Shown here piece by piece: positions 26,090 through 34,166 of a stretch of 64,000 bases of DNA (positions are counted from its first letter, which is position 1; every line of letters begins with the position of its first letter). Under the pieces are notes generated by a model. The model saw only the letters and a list, made by a program, of their open reading frames with translations. It searched no databases and was not told the DNA's origin. The position numbers were made by a program, and so were the translations under genes. Origin of the DNA: Paenibacillus sp. MZ04-78.2 (GTDB taxonomy: Bacteria; Bacillota; Bacilli; Paenibacillales; NBRC-103111); the NCBI RefSeq assembly GCF_024213375.1, contig NZ_JANAVJ010000007.1, positions 62,001 through 126,000 of the forward strand, given 5' to 3'.

Positions 26090-27382
26090 ATGAGATGGAT
26101 TGAAGTGGAACCAGCCGGCCCGCTGAACGGCTGCGTACATATTCCCGGTTCTAAAAACAGCTCGCTCGCCTTGTTGGCCGCCGCTTCACTGGCGGACGGT
26201 CTGGTGACGCTGGAGGGTATTCCGAATATCGACGATGTGAAATTGATTGCCCAGATCGGCAAAGACATCGGTATGGCAATCACCCGCCGGCCATCCGGCG
26301 AAATTGTGCTGGACCCGCGCTACATCCACAGCGCCATCATCGATCCGGGCAAGGCGTCCGCTTACCGGGCTTCCTACTATTTTGCCGGAGCCTTGCTTGC
26401 CAAATTCGGTCGGGTAACGGTCGGGTTTCCGGGGGGAGACAACTTTGTCTCTAGGCCGATCGACCAGCATATGAAGGCGTTCCAAGCGCTGGGCGCGACG
26501 GTGAAGCTCCGCGAGGACCACTATATTGTGGAGGCAAAAACGCTGCGCGGGGCGGATATTTACTTCGACACCGTGACGTCGGGCGCAACGATCAACGCCA
26601 TTCTGGCGGCGGTCCGCGCTCAAGGCCGGACGAATCTGTATCATGCCGCAGTCGATCCGGAGGTCGTCGATACGGCAGCGTTCCTGAACGGTCTGGGCGC
26701 GCGCATTTATGGCGCAGGGACGGACCGTATACGGATTGAGGGCGTGCCTTACCTGAATGGGGGAAGGCATACCGTGATTCCCGACCGGCTCGTCGCCGGG
26801 GCATTCTTGATGAGTGTGGGCATCACCGGCGGTAGCGTGACCGTGAAGGATGTCATTCCCGAGCACCTCGGGGCGTGCATCGCCAAGCTGAGCGAGACGG
26901 GGCTTGAGATGGAGTGGGACGAAAACAGCATTACCGCACGCAGTACCGGCCAGATCCGCGCGACCCGGGTCCGCGCAACGATGTATCCGGGCTTCGCTAC
27001 GGACCTGCAGCAGCCGATGACGGCTTTGCTGACGCAGGCCAAAGGCAAGAGCATCGTCACGGAACGGGTGTACCCGAACCGGTTCAATCATGTGCCGCAG
27101 CTTCGGCGCATGGGAGCCGAGATCGAGGTCCGCGGAGAAAGTGCTTTTATTCAAGGTGGGCGGCCGCTTGTCGGCGATTGGGTGCATGCGACCGATGTAC
27201 GCGCGGGCACGTGTCTGGTGCTGGCGGGACTCGCAGCCGAAGGCCGCACGCGCATTACGGGCGTGGAGCATCTGGAGCGCGGCTACGACGATGTGATCGG
27301 CAGCTTCCGCGCGCTGGGCGCCGAGCTTTCGCTGCATGAGCGGGAGACGGAGCAGGATGGCCGGGCTGCCGAGATGGCGTGA
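26090..27382 (+). CDS. murA: UDP-N-acetylglucosamine 1-carboxyvinyltransferase homologue with Asp at the Cys115 position
   Basis: MurA catalyses the first committed step of peptidoglycan synthesis, adding enolpyruvate from PEP to UDP-GlcNAc. This 430-residue protein keeps the binding residues: Lys-Asn in IPGSKNSSL, Arg in YRASYYFAG, Arg-Pro in FVSRPIDQH and the general acid/base Asp in YPGFATDLQQP. The active-site loop reads PGGDNF where Cys115-type enzymes have PGGC, so Asp117 replaces the fosfomycin-reactive Cys. Such Cys-to-Asp forms are known from mycobacteria and chlamydiae and resist fosfomycin. It may be a paralogue of a housekeeping MurA elsewhere, linked to the FHA regulator before it. 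Confidence 0.9.
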   Translation: MRWIEVEPAGPLNGCVHIPGSKNSSLALLAAASLADGLVTLEGIPNIDDVKLIAQIGKDIGMAITRRPSGEIVLDPRYIHSAIIDPGKASAYRASYYFAGALLAKFGRVTVGFPGGDNFVSRPIDQHMKAFQALGATVKLREDHYIVEAKTLRGADIYFDTVTSGATINAILAAVRAQGRTNLYHAAVDPEVVDTAAFLNGLGARIYGAGTDRIRIEGVPYLNGGRHTVIPDRLVAGAFLMSVGITGGSVTVKDVIPEHLGACIAKLSETGLEMEWDENSITARSTGQIRATRVRATMYPGFATDLQQPMTALLTQAKGKSIVTERVYPNRFNHVPQLRRMGAEIEVRGESAFIQGGRPLVGDWVHATDVRAGTCLVLAGLAAEGRTRITGVEHLERGYDDVIGSFRALGAELSLHERETEQDGRAAEMA

Positions 27383-27427
27383 GCAGATCATCGAAACGGA
27401 TTGGGCAAGCTTTATTATGCCTCAATG

Positions 27428-27453
27428 AAACCTCTCTGCGGAGAGGTTTTTTG
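27428..27453 (+). terminator. terminator after the MurA homologue
   Basis: AAACCTCTC / GAGAGGTTT stem with loop TGCG and following T run. Confidence 0.92.
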
Positions 27454-27572
27454 CTGTTCGCGGTCGCTTCCGCCGACAGGACATGTCGGATTATTTCATC
27501 TCCAATCCGGTCTGCTACTTTTTCGGACGCCGTTACTTTTCCGACCGAGTCCGGGACCGCAGAAGTCACACT

Positions 27573-27610
27573 AAATAGTGCGTATTAAATATAAATAATA
27601 CACACTATTT
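27573..27610. promoter_or_regulatory. long inverted repeat upstream of ppdK, CcpN-like operator
   Basis: AAATAGTG-C-GTATTA and TAATAC-A-CACTATTT are matching arms around eight A/T bases. Each arm contains TAGTGYGTATTA, close to the pair of TAGTRTACAATA repeats before pckA (43196-43229). The complements match 8-9 of 11 positions of the published CcpN consensus. Both genes feed phosphoenolpyruvate, so a shared gluconeogenic repressor is likely. Confidence 0.6.
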
Positions 27611-27725
27611 ACAATGGAAAAAAGCTATGGTATGTTTTATACATCATTAAACATCCATAACACTTCATGTGTGTGCTCGCGGTCTGCGTACCGTAGGTTC
27701 TAAAACGACGGGAGGATTATCAATC

Positions 27726-30434
27726 ATGCAAAGTGTAGTGCCGTTTCATTCGGGTCATGCTGGCTTAAAGCAGCTTCTTGGCGGTAAAGGGGCCAATCTG
27801 GCTGAGATGACGAACACCGGTTTGCCGGTGCCGCCAGGCTTTACCATTACGACGGATGTGTGCCGCTCCTACTACGAAGCAGGCAAGCAGCTTCCGGCGG
27901 GGCTGATGGAGCAGGTCCACCAAGCGATGCGGGAGCTGGAGCAAGCGAAGGGTCAAGGCTTCGGCGATCCGGCCAAGCCCCTGCTCGTGTCCGTACGGTC
28001 GGGCTCGGTGACTTCGATGCCCGGTATGATGGATACGATTCTCAACCTGGGCTTGAACGACGAAACGGTGCAAGGGCTTGCGGCATTGACCGGCAACCCG
28101 AGATTTGCGTTCGATTGTTACCGCCGTTTGATCCAAATGTTCGGCAACGTCGTGTTCGACATCGAAACGTATCAATTCGAACGGCTGCTGCACCACCTCA
28201 AGCAGCGGTTAGCGGTAAGCCAGGACAGCGAAGTAAGCGCTGAAGGCTGGACGGAGCTGATCGGAGAGTACAAGACGGTGATCCGCAAGGAAGCGGGACG
28301 CGAGTTTCCGCAGCAGGTGGAGGAGCAGCTCGAGCTGGCCATTGAAGCGGTATTCCGTTCGTGGAACAATGCGCGGGCACAAGTATATCGCAAGGTGCAC
28401 CAGATTCCCGACGAACAAGGAACGGCCGTCAACATTCAGACGATGGTGTTCGGCAATATGGGTAGCGATTGCGGGACAGGCGTCGTGTTCACACGGAATC
28501 CGTCTACCGGAGAACCCGTGCTGTACGGCGAATACTTGATGAACGCGCAAGGGGAAGACGTCGTAGCCGGCGTACGGACGCCTGTTCCGATTGCGAAGCT
28601 CGGCGAGGAAATGCCGCTTGTCTTTGAACAACTCGTGCGGACGGCGGAAAAGCTGGAACGGCATTATACGGATATGCAGGATATCGAATTTACGGTTGAA
28701 CAGGGCAAGCTCTACCTGCTGCAAACGCGAGACGGCAAGCGGACGGCCCAAGCTGCGGTCAAAATCGCCGTAGATCTGGTGCGCGAGGGTGTGATCGATA
28801 CTGGCGAAGCGGTCAACCGCATCGAGCCGTTTCATCTGGATCAGCTGCTGCATCGCGCGATCAATACCGACAAGCCGCTGCATGTGCTGGCAGCCGGCCT
28901 GCCGGCGTCGCCGGGAGCCGCTTCCGGCGTCGCGGTGTTCGACGCGGACACGGCCGAGGCTTGGGCCCGCGCGGGCCGCAAAGTCATCCTCGTGCGCTCG
29001 GAGACGACGCCGGAGGATATTCACGGCGTGCTGGCGGCCGAAGGCGTGCTGACCAGCCGGGGCGGCATGACCAGCCATGCGGCGGTCGTTGCCCGCGGGA
29101 TGGGCAAGCCGTGCGTCTGCGGCTGCGAAGCGGTGCGGTTGACGGACCGGGCCTTTGCCGTGATGACCGCTGACGGAGAAACCGTCACGGTACGCGAGGG
29201 CGAGGCGCTTTCCATCGACGGCGCGACCGGACGGGTCATCCTCGGCGAAGTCAGCTTGCGCGAGCCCGAGCTGACGGGCGAGCTGGAGCAGCTTCTCGCC
29301 TGGGCGGACGAGATTCGCACGCTGGAGGTGTATACGAACGCCGACACACCGGAGGATGCGGCCAAGGCGCGCAGCTTCGGCGCCGAAGGCATCGGGCTGT
29401 GCCGGACGGAGCACATGTTCATGAGCGCCGAGCGGGTGCCGGTCGTGCAAGCGATGATTTTGGCGGAGACGGAGGAAGAGCGGACGGAAGCGCTGGCGAA
29501 GCTGCTGCCGATGCAGCAGGAGGACTTCGAAGGCATTTTCCGGGCGATGGACGGACTGCCGGTGACGATTCGCCTGCTCGACCCGCCGCTGCACGAATTT
29601 TTGCCGAATATGGAGCAGTTGGTCGTCGAGCGCGAGCGCTTGAACGGCCAACCGGATGCGGAGCCAGACCGAAAGGAACGTCTGGAGAAGCTGCTGCGCA
29701 AAGTACGAGCGCTGCATGAGATGAACCCGATGCTCGGTACCCGGGGCTGCCGTCTCGGACTCGTGCTGCCGGACATTTATGAGATGCAGATTGAGGCCGT
29801 TTTCCGCGCCGTGCTCAGTTGTCTGCGCGAGAAGCTCGACGTTCGGCCGGACATTATGATTCCGCTGGTCGGCCATGCGAACGAGCTGAAGCGGATGCGC
29901 GAGCTCGTGACCCGCAAGGCGGACGAGGTGCTCGGCGAGTTCGCCCGCACGTTCCGCTACCGCATCGGCACGATGATCGAAGTGCCGCGGGCCGCCGTTA
30001 CGGCAGGGGATATTGCGCAGCACGCCGATTTCTTCTCGTTCGGCACGAACGATTTGACGCAGATGACGTTCGGCTACAGCCGGGACGATGCCGAAGGCAA
30101 ATTTTTGACGCATTATGTGGAGACGAAGCTGCTTCCCGACAATCCGTTCCAAGTGCTGGACCGGGACGGCGTCGGAACGTTGATCGAGTGGGCGGTCGAG
30201 CGCGGACGCGCCGTGAAGCCGCAGCTCAAGACCGGCATTTGCGGCGAGCACGGGGGCGACAAGCAGTCGATCTTCTTCTGCCACGGAGTGGGGCTGGATT
30301 ATGTCAGCTGCTCGCCATACCGGGTGCCGCTCGCCAGAATCGCCGCTGCGCAAGCGCAGCTGGCCTTGGGAAGCGCAACGTCGCCGGAGACGGCTTCGGA
30401 AGAACCCGTCACGTCCGGCGGCCGGAGCGCTTAA
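27726..30434 (+). CDS. ppdK: pyruvate, phosphate dikinase
   Basis: Interconverts pyruvate, ATP and phosphate with PEP, AMP and pyrophosphate. The 902-residue protein has the N-terminal ATP-binding domain (LGGKGANLAEM; VSVRSGSVTSMPGMMDTILNLG), the phospho-His domain (GGMTSHAAVVARGMGKPCVCG, His at about 455) and the C-terminal PEP/pyruvate barrel (GLCRTEHMF, GTMIEVPRAA, SFGTNDLTQMTFGYSRDD, TGICGEHGGD). I use ATG 27726 behind GGGAGGATTATC. No PPDK regulatory kinase gene is adjacent. The upstream inverted repeat shared with pckA suggests expression during gluconeogenesis. Confidence 0.96.
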   Translation: MQSVVPFHSGHAGLKQLLGGKGANLAEMTNTGLPVPPGFTITTDVCRSYYEAGKQLPAGLMEQVHQAMRELEQAKGQGFGDPAKPLLVSVRSGSVTSMPGMMDTILNLGLNDETVQGLAALTGNPRFAFDCYRRLIQMFGNVVFDIETYQFERLLHHLKQRLAVSQDSEVSAEGWTELIGEYKTVIRKEAGREFPQQVEEQLELAIEAVFRSWNNARAQVYRKVHQIPDEQGTAVNIQTMVFGNMGSDCGTGVVFTRNPSTGEPVLYGEYLMNAQGEDVVAGVRTPVPIAKLGEEMPLVFEQLVRTAEKLERHYTDMQDIEFTVEQGKLYLLQTRDGKRTAQAAVKIAVDLVREGVIDTGEAVNRIEPFHLDQLLHRAINTDKPLHVLAAGLPASPGAASGVAVFDADTAEAWARAGRKVILVRSETTPEDIHGVLAAEGVLTSRGGMTSHAAVVARGMGKPCVCGCEAVRLTDRAFAVMTADGETVTVREGEALSIDGATGRVILGEVSLREPELTGELEQLLAWADEIRTLEVYTNADTPEDAAKARSFGAEGIGLCRTEHMFMSAERVPVVQAMILAETEEERTEALAKLLPMQQEDFEGIFRAMDGLPVTIRLLDPPLHEFLPNMEQLVVERERLNGQPDAEPDRKERLEKLLRKVRALHEMNPMLGTRGCRLGLVLPDIYEMQIEAVFRAVLSCLREKLDVRPDIMIPLVGHANELKRMRELVTRKADEVLGEFARTFRYRIGTMIEVPRAAVTAGDIAQHADFFSFGTNDLTQMTFGYSRDDAEGKFLTHYVETKLLPDNPFQVLDRDGVGTLIEWAVERGRAVKPQLKTGICGEHGGDKQSIFFCHGVGLDYVSCSPYRVPLARIAAAQAQLALGSATSPETASEEPVTSGGRSA

Positions 30435-30462
30435 GCAACAAGGCAGATCGAACGAGGTCATA

Positions 30463-30500
30463 CGCCGCCTGCATGGGCAAGGGTGCAGGCGGCGCTCTTG
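30463..30500 (+). terminator. terminator-like hairpin after ppdK
   Basis: CGCCGCCTGCA (30463) and TGCAGGCGGCG (30484) form a perfect 11-base stem. The following sequence is only moderately T-rich. Confidence 0.65.
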
Positions 30501-30617
30501 TGTCTTGTTCTGGAAACCCATAGGCATGGGAAATGAAGGAAAAGGTTATACTGGGATGCACACAGCTTCCGGTGTAAGATTAGCAATCTATCATTGTAGA
30601 AACGGAGTAAAACGAAC

Positions 30618-31061
30618 ATGGAAAAAACATTTTTGATGATCAAGCCTGACGGCGTACAGCGGGGGTTGATCGGCAGGCTGGTACAGCGCTTTGAAGATAA
30701 AGGCTTTCAACTGATCGGCTCCAAATTGATGGTCATCACGAAGGAGCAGGCGGAAACCCATTATGCCGAGCATAAGGAAAAGCCGTTTTTCGGCGAGCTG
30801 GTTCAATTTATTACCTCCGGTCCGGTCTTTGCGATGGTATGGCAGGGCGATAGCGTCATTGCGCTGTCCCGCGCCATGATGGGCAAGACGAAACCGCTGG
30901 ACGCGGCGCCGGGAACGATCCGCGGCGACTACGCGGTTCATACCGGCAATAACATCATTCACGGCTCCGATTCTCCGGAAAGCGCGGAACGGGAAATTGC
31001 TAACTTTTTCAAGGCGGAAGAGCTTTTGGCTTATGACCGGGCGCTGCAAAGCTGGATTTAG
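30618..31061 (+). CDS. ndk: nucleoside diphosphate kinase
   Basis: Transfers the gamma phosphate between nucleoside triphosphates and diphosphates through a phospho-His. The 147 residues match the family (usual 140-150). The N-terminal [13 protein letters not shown] is intact and the active-site His lies in [12 protein letters not shown] (about residue 115). The ATG lies behind AACGGAG-type sequence. Confidence 0.97.
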   Translation: MEKTFLMIKPDGVQRGLIGRLVQRFEDKGFQLIGSKLMVITKEQAETHYAEHKEKPFFGELVQFITSGPVFAMVWQGDSVIALSRAMMGKTKPLDAAPGTIRGDYAVHTGNNIIHGSDSPESAEREIANFFKAEELLAYDRALQSWI

Positions 31062-31202
31062 CCTTCCGGCGATAGCATTCCTCAAAATGTAAAATAATCG
31101 CGATCTTTTGTCCGAAAACCTTCATTAGGGTTTGAACTTTCCGCGAAAATTTGGTACGTTGAGAAGGTGAGTTCAGATGCTGTCCCCAAAGGAGAGAAGA
31201 AG

Positions 31203-32318
31203 ATGCGAGATCCACGATTGCAGCAGTTTGCGAGAAACCTGGTACGATATTCCGTCGACCTTCAGCCGGGCGAGAACATCCTGATCGAAATGATCGGCCT
31301 TCGCGATCAGGAATTGACCAAGTGTTTAATAGAAGAGGTGTACGCGGCAGGCGGACATCCGTTCATCGAGTTCCGTTATCCCGAAGTTACGCGCAAGCTG
31401 ATGCTTGGCGGCAACCAGGAGCTGTACGAGCGGATGGCGGCCATTGAGGTGGACCGCATGAAGCAGATGCAAGCGTACATTGCCGTTCGCAGCGGCGATA
31501 ATATCACCGAAACGTCCGATGTGCCTGAGGATAAGCTGCGCTTATTCATGAAGGTGTATCAGCGTCCGGTCGTCGACCAGCGGGTCAATCATACGAAATG
31601 GTGCGTGATGCGTTACCCGAACCCGTCGATGGCGCAGCAGGCGAATACGAGCACCGAGGCGTTCGAAGATTTTTATTTCCAAGTGTGCAACCTCGACTAC
31701 AGTAAAATGTCCGGGGCCATGGACGCGCTTGTCGAGCTGATGAACAAGACGGACAAGGTGCGGCTCGTCGGACCGGGCACCGATCTCAGCTTTTCGATCA
31801 AGGACATTCCGGCGATCAAATGCGCAGGTCAGTTCAATATTCCGGACGGCGAAGTATTCACTGCGCCCGTCAAGGATTCGGTCAACGGCGTCATCTCTTA
31901 TAACGCTCCGACGATTTATATGGGTACTTCGTTCGAGAACATCATGCTCCGCTTTGACAACGGCAAGATCGTCGAGGCGACGGCGAACAATACCGCCAAG
32001 CTGAACGAAATTTTGGATATCGACGACGGAGCACGCTTTGTCGGCGAGTTCGCGATCGGCGTCAATCCGTACATACAGCATCCGATGAAAGACATTTTGT
32101 TCGACGAGAAAATCGACGGCAGCATCCACTTTACGCCGGGCAACGCTTACACGGATGCGGATAACGGCAACCGGTCTTCGGTTCACTGGGATATCGTGCT
32201 GATCCAGCGTCCGGAATACGGCGGCGGCGAAATTTATTTTGACGATCGTCTGATCCGCAAGGACGGCCGCTTTGTCGTGCCAGAGCTGGAGAAGCTGAAT
32301 CCCGAGCATCTGAAATAG
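31203..32318 (+). CDS. M29 family aminopeptidase (thermophilic aminopeptidase type)
   Basis: A 371-residue metallo-aminopeptidase of the AmpS/PepS family. Metal ligands are expected from Glu/His/Asp in the C-terminal half, for example DGEVFTAPVKDSVNG, FVGEFAIGVNPYIQHP, DEKIDGSIHFTPGNAY and SSVHWDIVLI (His, Asp). I use ATG 31203, directly behind AAAGGAGAGAAG. It is cytoplasmic and probably completes peptide turnover. No operon partner is evident. Confidence 0.94.
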   Translation: MRDPRLQQFARNLVRYSVDLQPGENILIEMIGLRDQELTKCLIEEVYAAGGHPFIEFRYPEVTRKLMLGGNQELYERMAAIEVDRMKQMQAYIAVRSGDNITETSDVPEDKLRLFMKVYQRPVVDQRVNHTKWCVMRYPNPSMAQQANTSTEAFEDFYFQVCNLDYSKMSGAMDALVELMNKTDKVRLVGPGTDLSFSIKDIPAIKCAGQFNIPDGEVFTAPVKDSVNGVISYNAPTIYMGTSFENIMLRFDNGKIVEATANNTAKLNEILDIDDGARFVGEFAIGVNPYIQHPMKDILFDEKIDGSIHFTPGNAYTDADNGNRSSVHWDIVLIQRPEYGGGEIYFDDRLIRKDGRFVVPELEKLNPEHLK

Positions 32319-32422
32319 GGCGGGCAGCGGCCCGTTTCCACTCTTAGACGAACGCCCATACGGCCCAAGCTTTCTTCTCATACGATGGAGTACGATTCTT
32401 CATGGAGAAGAGGTTGGTGCAT

Positions 32423-32803
32423 ATGGACATTCCCGTAACGGGATTCGTGGTTCATTCTGACGGCGAAGATCCTCGTCACGCGCACAGGCTTTATATTACG
32501 TCGTGGGACGGTCGGCCCGTTCACGTTCATCCCTTTTCGGGAGCGACTTCGTACAATGACGGGCATCTTCATTATTATGCCGGCATGACTGAGCCCGCGC
32601 CGAGCGGCCCTCGGCATGTTCATGGCTATTACGCCGTCACTTCGTTTAACGACGGTCATACCCATACGATCCGGGGCGTAACAGGTCCGGCCATTCCACT
32701 ACCCGGCAGAGGACATTATCATTATTTCGAAGGATATACGACCGTAAACGGCATGAGACCGCACTCCCACGCGTACAGAGGCAACACCGGCAACGAGGTA
32801 TAA
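32423..32803 (+). CDS. YmaF family protein, His-rich
   Basis: A 126-residue protein matching the YmaF family. It consists of four or five related units of about 25 residues, each built round His-x-His: RHAHRLY, VHVHPFSGATSYNDGHLHYY, RHVHGYYAVTSFNDGHTHTI, GHYHYFEGYT and PHSHAY. Some 18 His suggest metal binding. I prefer ATG 32423 because GAAGAGG precedes it; ATG 32402 would add seven residues but has no ribosome binding site. Function unknown; family members occur in Bacillales spore formers. Confidence 0.85.
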   Translation: MDIPVTGFVVHSDGEDPRHAHRLYITSWDGRPVHVHPFSGATSYNDGHLHYYAGMTEPAPSGPRHVHGYYAVTSFNDGHTHTIRGVTGPAIPLPGRGHYHYFEGYTTVNGMRPHSHAYRGNTGNEV

Positions 32804-32813
32804 CGCCCGTACC

Positions 32814-32858
32814 AAAAAAACGCATGTTCCGGCGCAAGCTCGGAGCAGGCGTTTTTTT
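32814..32858. terminator. bidirectional terminator
   Basis: AAAAAAACGC pairs with GCGTTTTTTT, with an inner TCCG/CGGA stem. Confidence 0.8.
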
Positions 32859-32995
32859 GGGTGCACATAAGTTTAGGCGCTGGAGCCGGCTTTGGCTTTG
32901 AAATGGAAACACGTCACAAAAACAAAACAAGCCTTGCCGTAATGATGCGGCAGGCTTGTTTTGCGACTTTCCGTATGAACAATAATGACGATGGA

Positions 32996-33994
32996 TTATA
33001 CCGTAAGCAATAGTAAAATGATCGAGGTTAGGCTAAAGCACGTATTGATCAAGCAAAGAAACAGCACGACTTGCTTCGGATTCAAGCCGCTGCGCAGCAG
33101 CCGGTAATGCGCTTGGCTGGCGTCGGCCTGATAGATCGGCTTGCCGGTCATCATCCGCTTGAACACGACGAACAAGTTGTCGAAAATCGGTACGCCGAGC
33201 GCCAGAATCGGAACGAGCAGCGACAACACGGTCGCGCCTTTGAACGCCCCGTCCAAGGCGATGACGCCGAGCAGAAAGCCGAACAGCGTCGCGCCCGCGT
33301 CGCCCATGAATACTTTGGCCGGGGGCTTGTTGTATTTCAAATAGGCTAGCGCCGCTCCGACCAGGATGATGGCGATCATTGCCGAATCGGACTTTGCCTT
33401 GGCCAGCGCGACAACGAACAGCGTGACCGCCGAAATCGCCGATAAGCCGCCGGCCAGCCCGTCCATGCCGTCCGTAAAGTTAATGACGGTCGTCACCCCG
33501 AAAATCCACATGACCGTCAGAAAAAATTGCAGCCAGACCGGCAGGATGACGTCACTTCCGGTAAACGGATTGTTGAACCCATAAAAGACGACGCCGGAGC
33601 TGTACACGATGACGGCTGCGGAAAGCTGCACGATCAGCTTCGGCCACGCGGCAAGTTCCTTGCCGCGGGTTTTGTACCAGTCGTCCACCATGCCGATGAT
33701 AAGAATCAGCAGCGATCCGGCCAGGATGGCGGCGGACTGCTTCCAATCGTCCCGCACGAAGCACAAGTAGGTGATCACGAACCCGGCGAAGATCGCGAGA
33801 CCGGCCGTCAGTGGTATCGGTTCTCTATGTATTTTCCTCTCGTTATCGACTTTGGGCTTGTCCACAAAATCGATGCGAAACGCCAAGCGGCGCAGCGGGG
33901 GGATAAGCACGAATACGATGGTAAATGACATGAGAAACGCTGCCGCGTAAAGAATAAAAATCCCTCCACATTCCGTCAATATTCGATTAGTCAT
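32996..33994 (-). CDS. tagO: polyprenyl-phosphate GlcNAc-1-phosphate transferase (WecA/TagO type)
   Basis: Transfers GlcNAc-1-phosphate to undecaprenyl phosphate, the first step of wall teichoic acid assembly. The 332 residues contain about eleven membrane helices. Catalytic motifs of the MraY/WecA superfamily are present: IGMVDDWY (Asp-Asp), NFTDGMDGLAGG and KVFMGDAGATLFGF, plus a His-rich cytoplasmic loop (ADASQAHYRLLRSG). A TagA-type transferase for the next step lies in the same window at 50185. Confidence 0.94.
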   Translation of the reverse strand: MTNRILTECGGIFILYAAAFLMSFTIVFVLIPPLRRLAFRIDFVDKPKVDNERKIHREPIPLTAGLAIFAGFVITYLCFVRDDWKQSAAILAGSLLILIIGMVDDWYKTRGKELAAWPKLIVQLSAAVIVYSSGVVFYGFNNPFTGSDVILPVWLQFFLTVMWIFGVTTVINFTDGMDGLAGGLSAISAVTLFVVALAKAKSDSAMIAIILVGAALAYLKYNKPPAKVFMGDAGATLFGFLLGVIALDGAFKGATVLSLLVPILALGVPIFDNLFVVFKRMMTGKPIYQADASQAHYRLLRSGLNPKQVVLFLCLINTCFSLTSIILLLLTV

Positions 33995-34095
33995 GATTTC
34001 CCATTATATCACACGCCTTGACCGGGACAAAGCGTAGTCATCGGTTTATCAGGATTGCGTCAGGCAGTTTTTTTCTTCCTTTATAAATGCAATCA

Positions 34096-34150
34096 GGCCT
34101 GTGATGCTGACAGCTTCTTATCAAAGCTGCCGGTCACAGGCCGTTCTTTT
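34096..34150. terminator. terminator region downstream of the RiPP operon
   Basis: GGCCTGTGA (34096) and TCACAGGCC (34134) arms with an inner CAGCTT/AAGCTG stem. T-rich sequence follows on the plus side (TTCTTTT) more clearly than on the minus side. Confidence 0.7.
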
Positions 34151-34166
34151 GCTCGCCGAATTATAA

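Noticed and set aside
26090-27382. EPSP synthase (AroA) instead of MurA
   Set aside because: SKN, YPGFATD and SRPID motifs and overall length match MurA; AroA-specific motifs are absent.
26186-27391. 401-codon open frame antisense to the MurA homologue
   Set aside because: Shadow of a fully motif-supported gene; no ribosome binding site and no family likeness.
28209-30527. 772-codon open frame antisense to ppdK
   Set aside because: Composition is typical of the shadow frame of a GC-rich gene (Arg, His, Gln, Leu-rich), and the sense strand encodes a complete PPDK.
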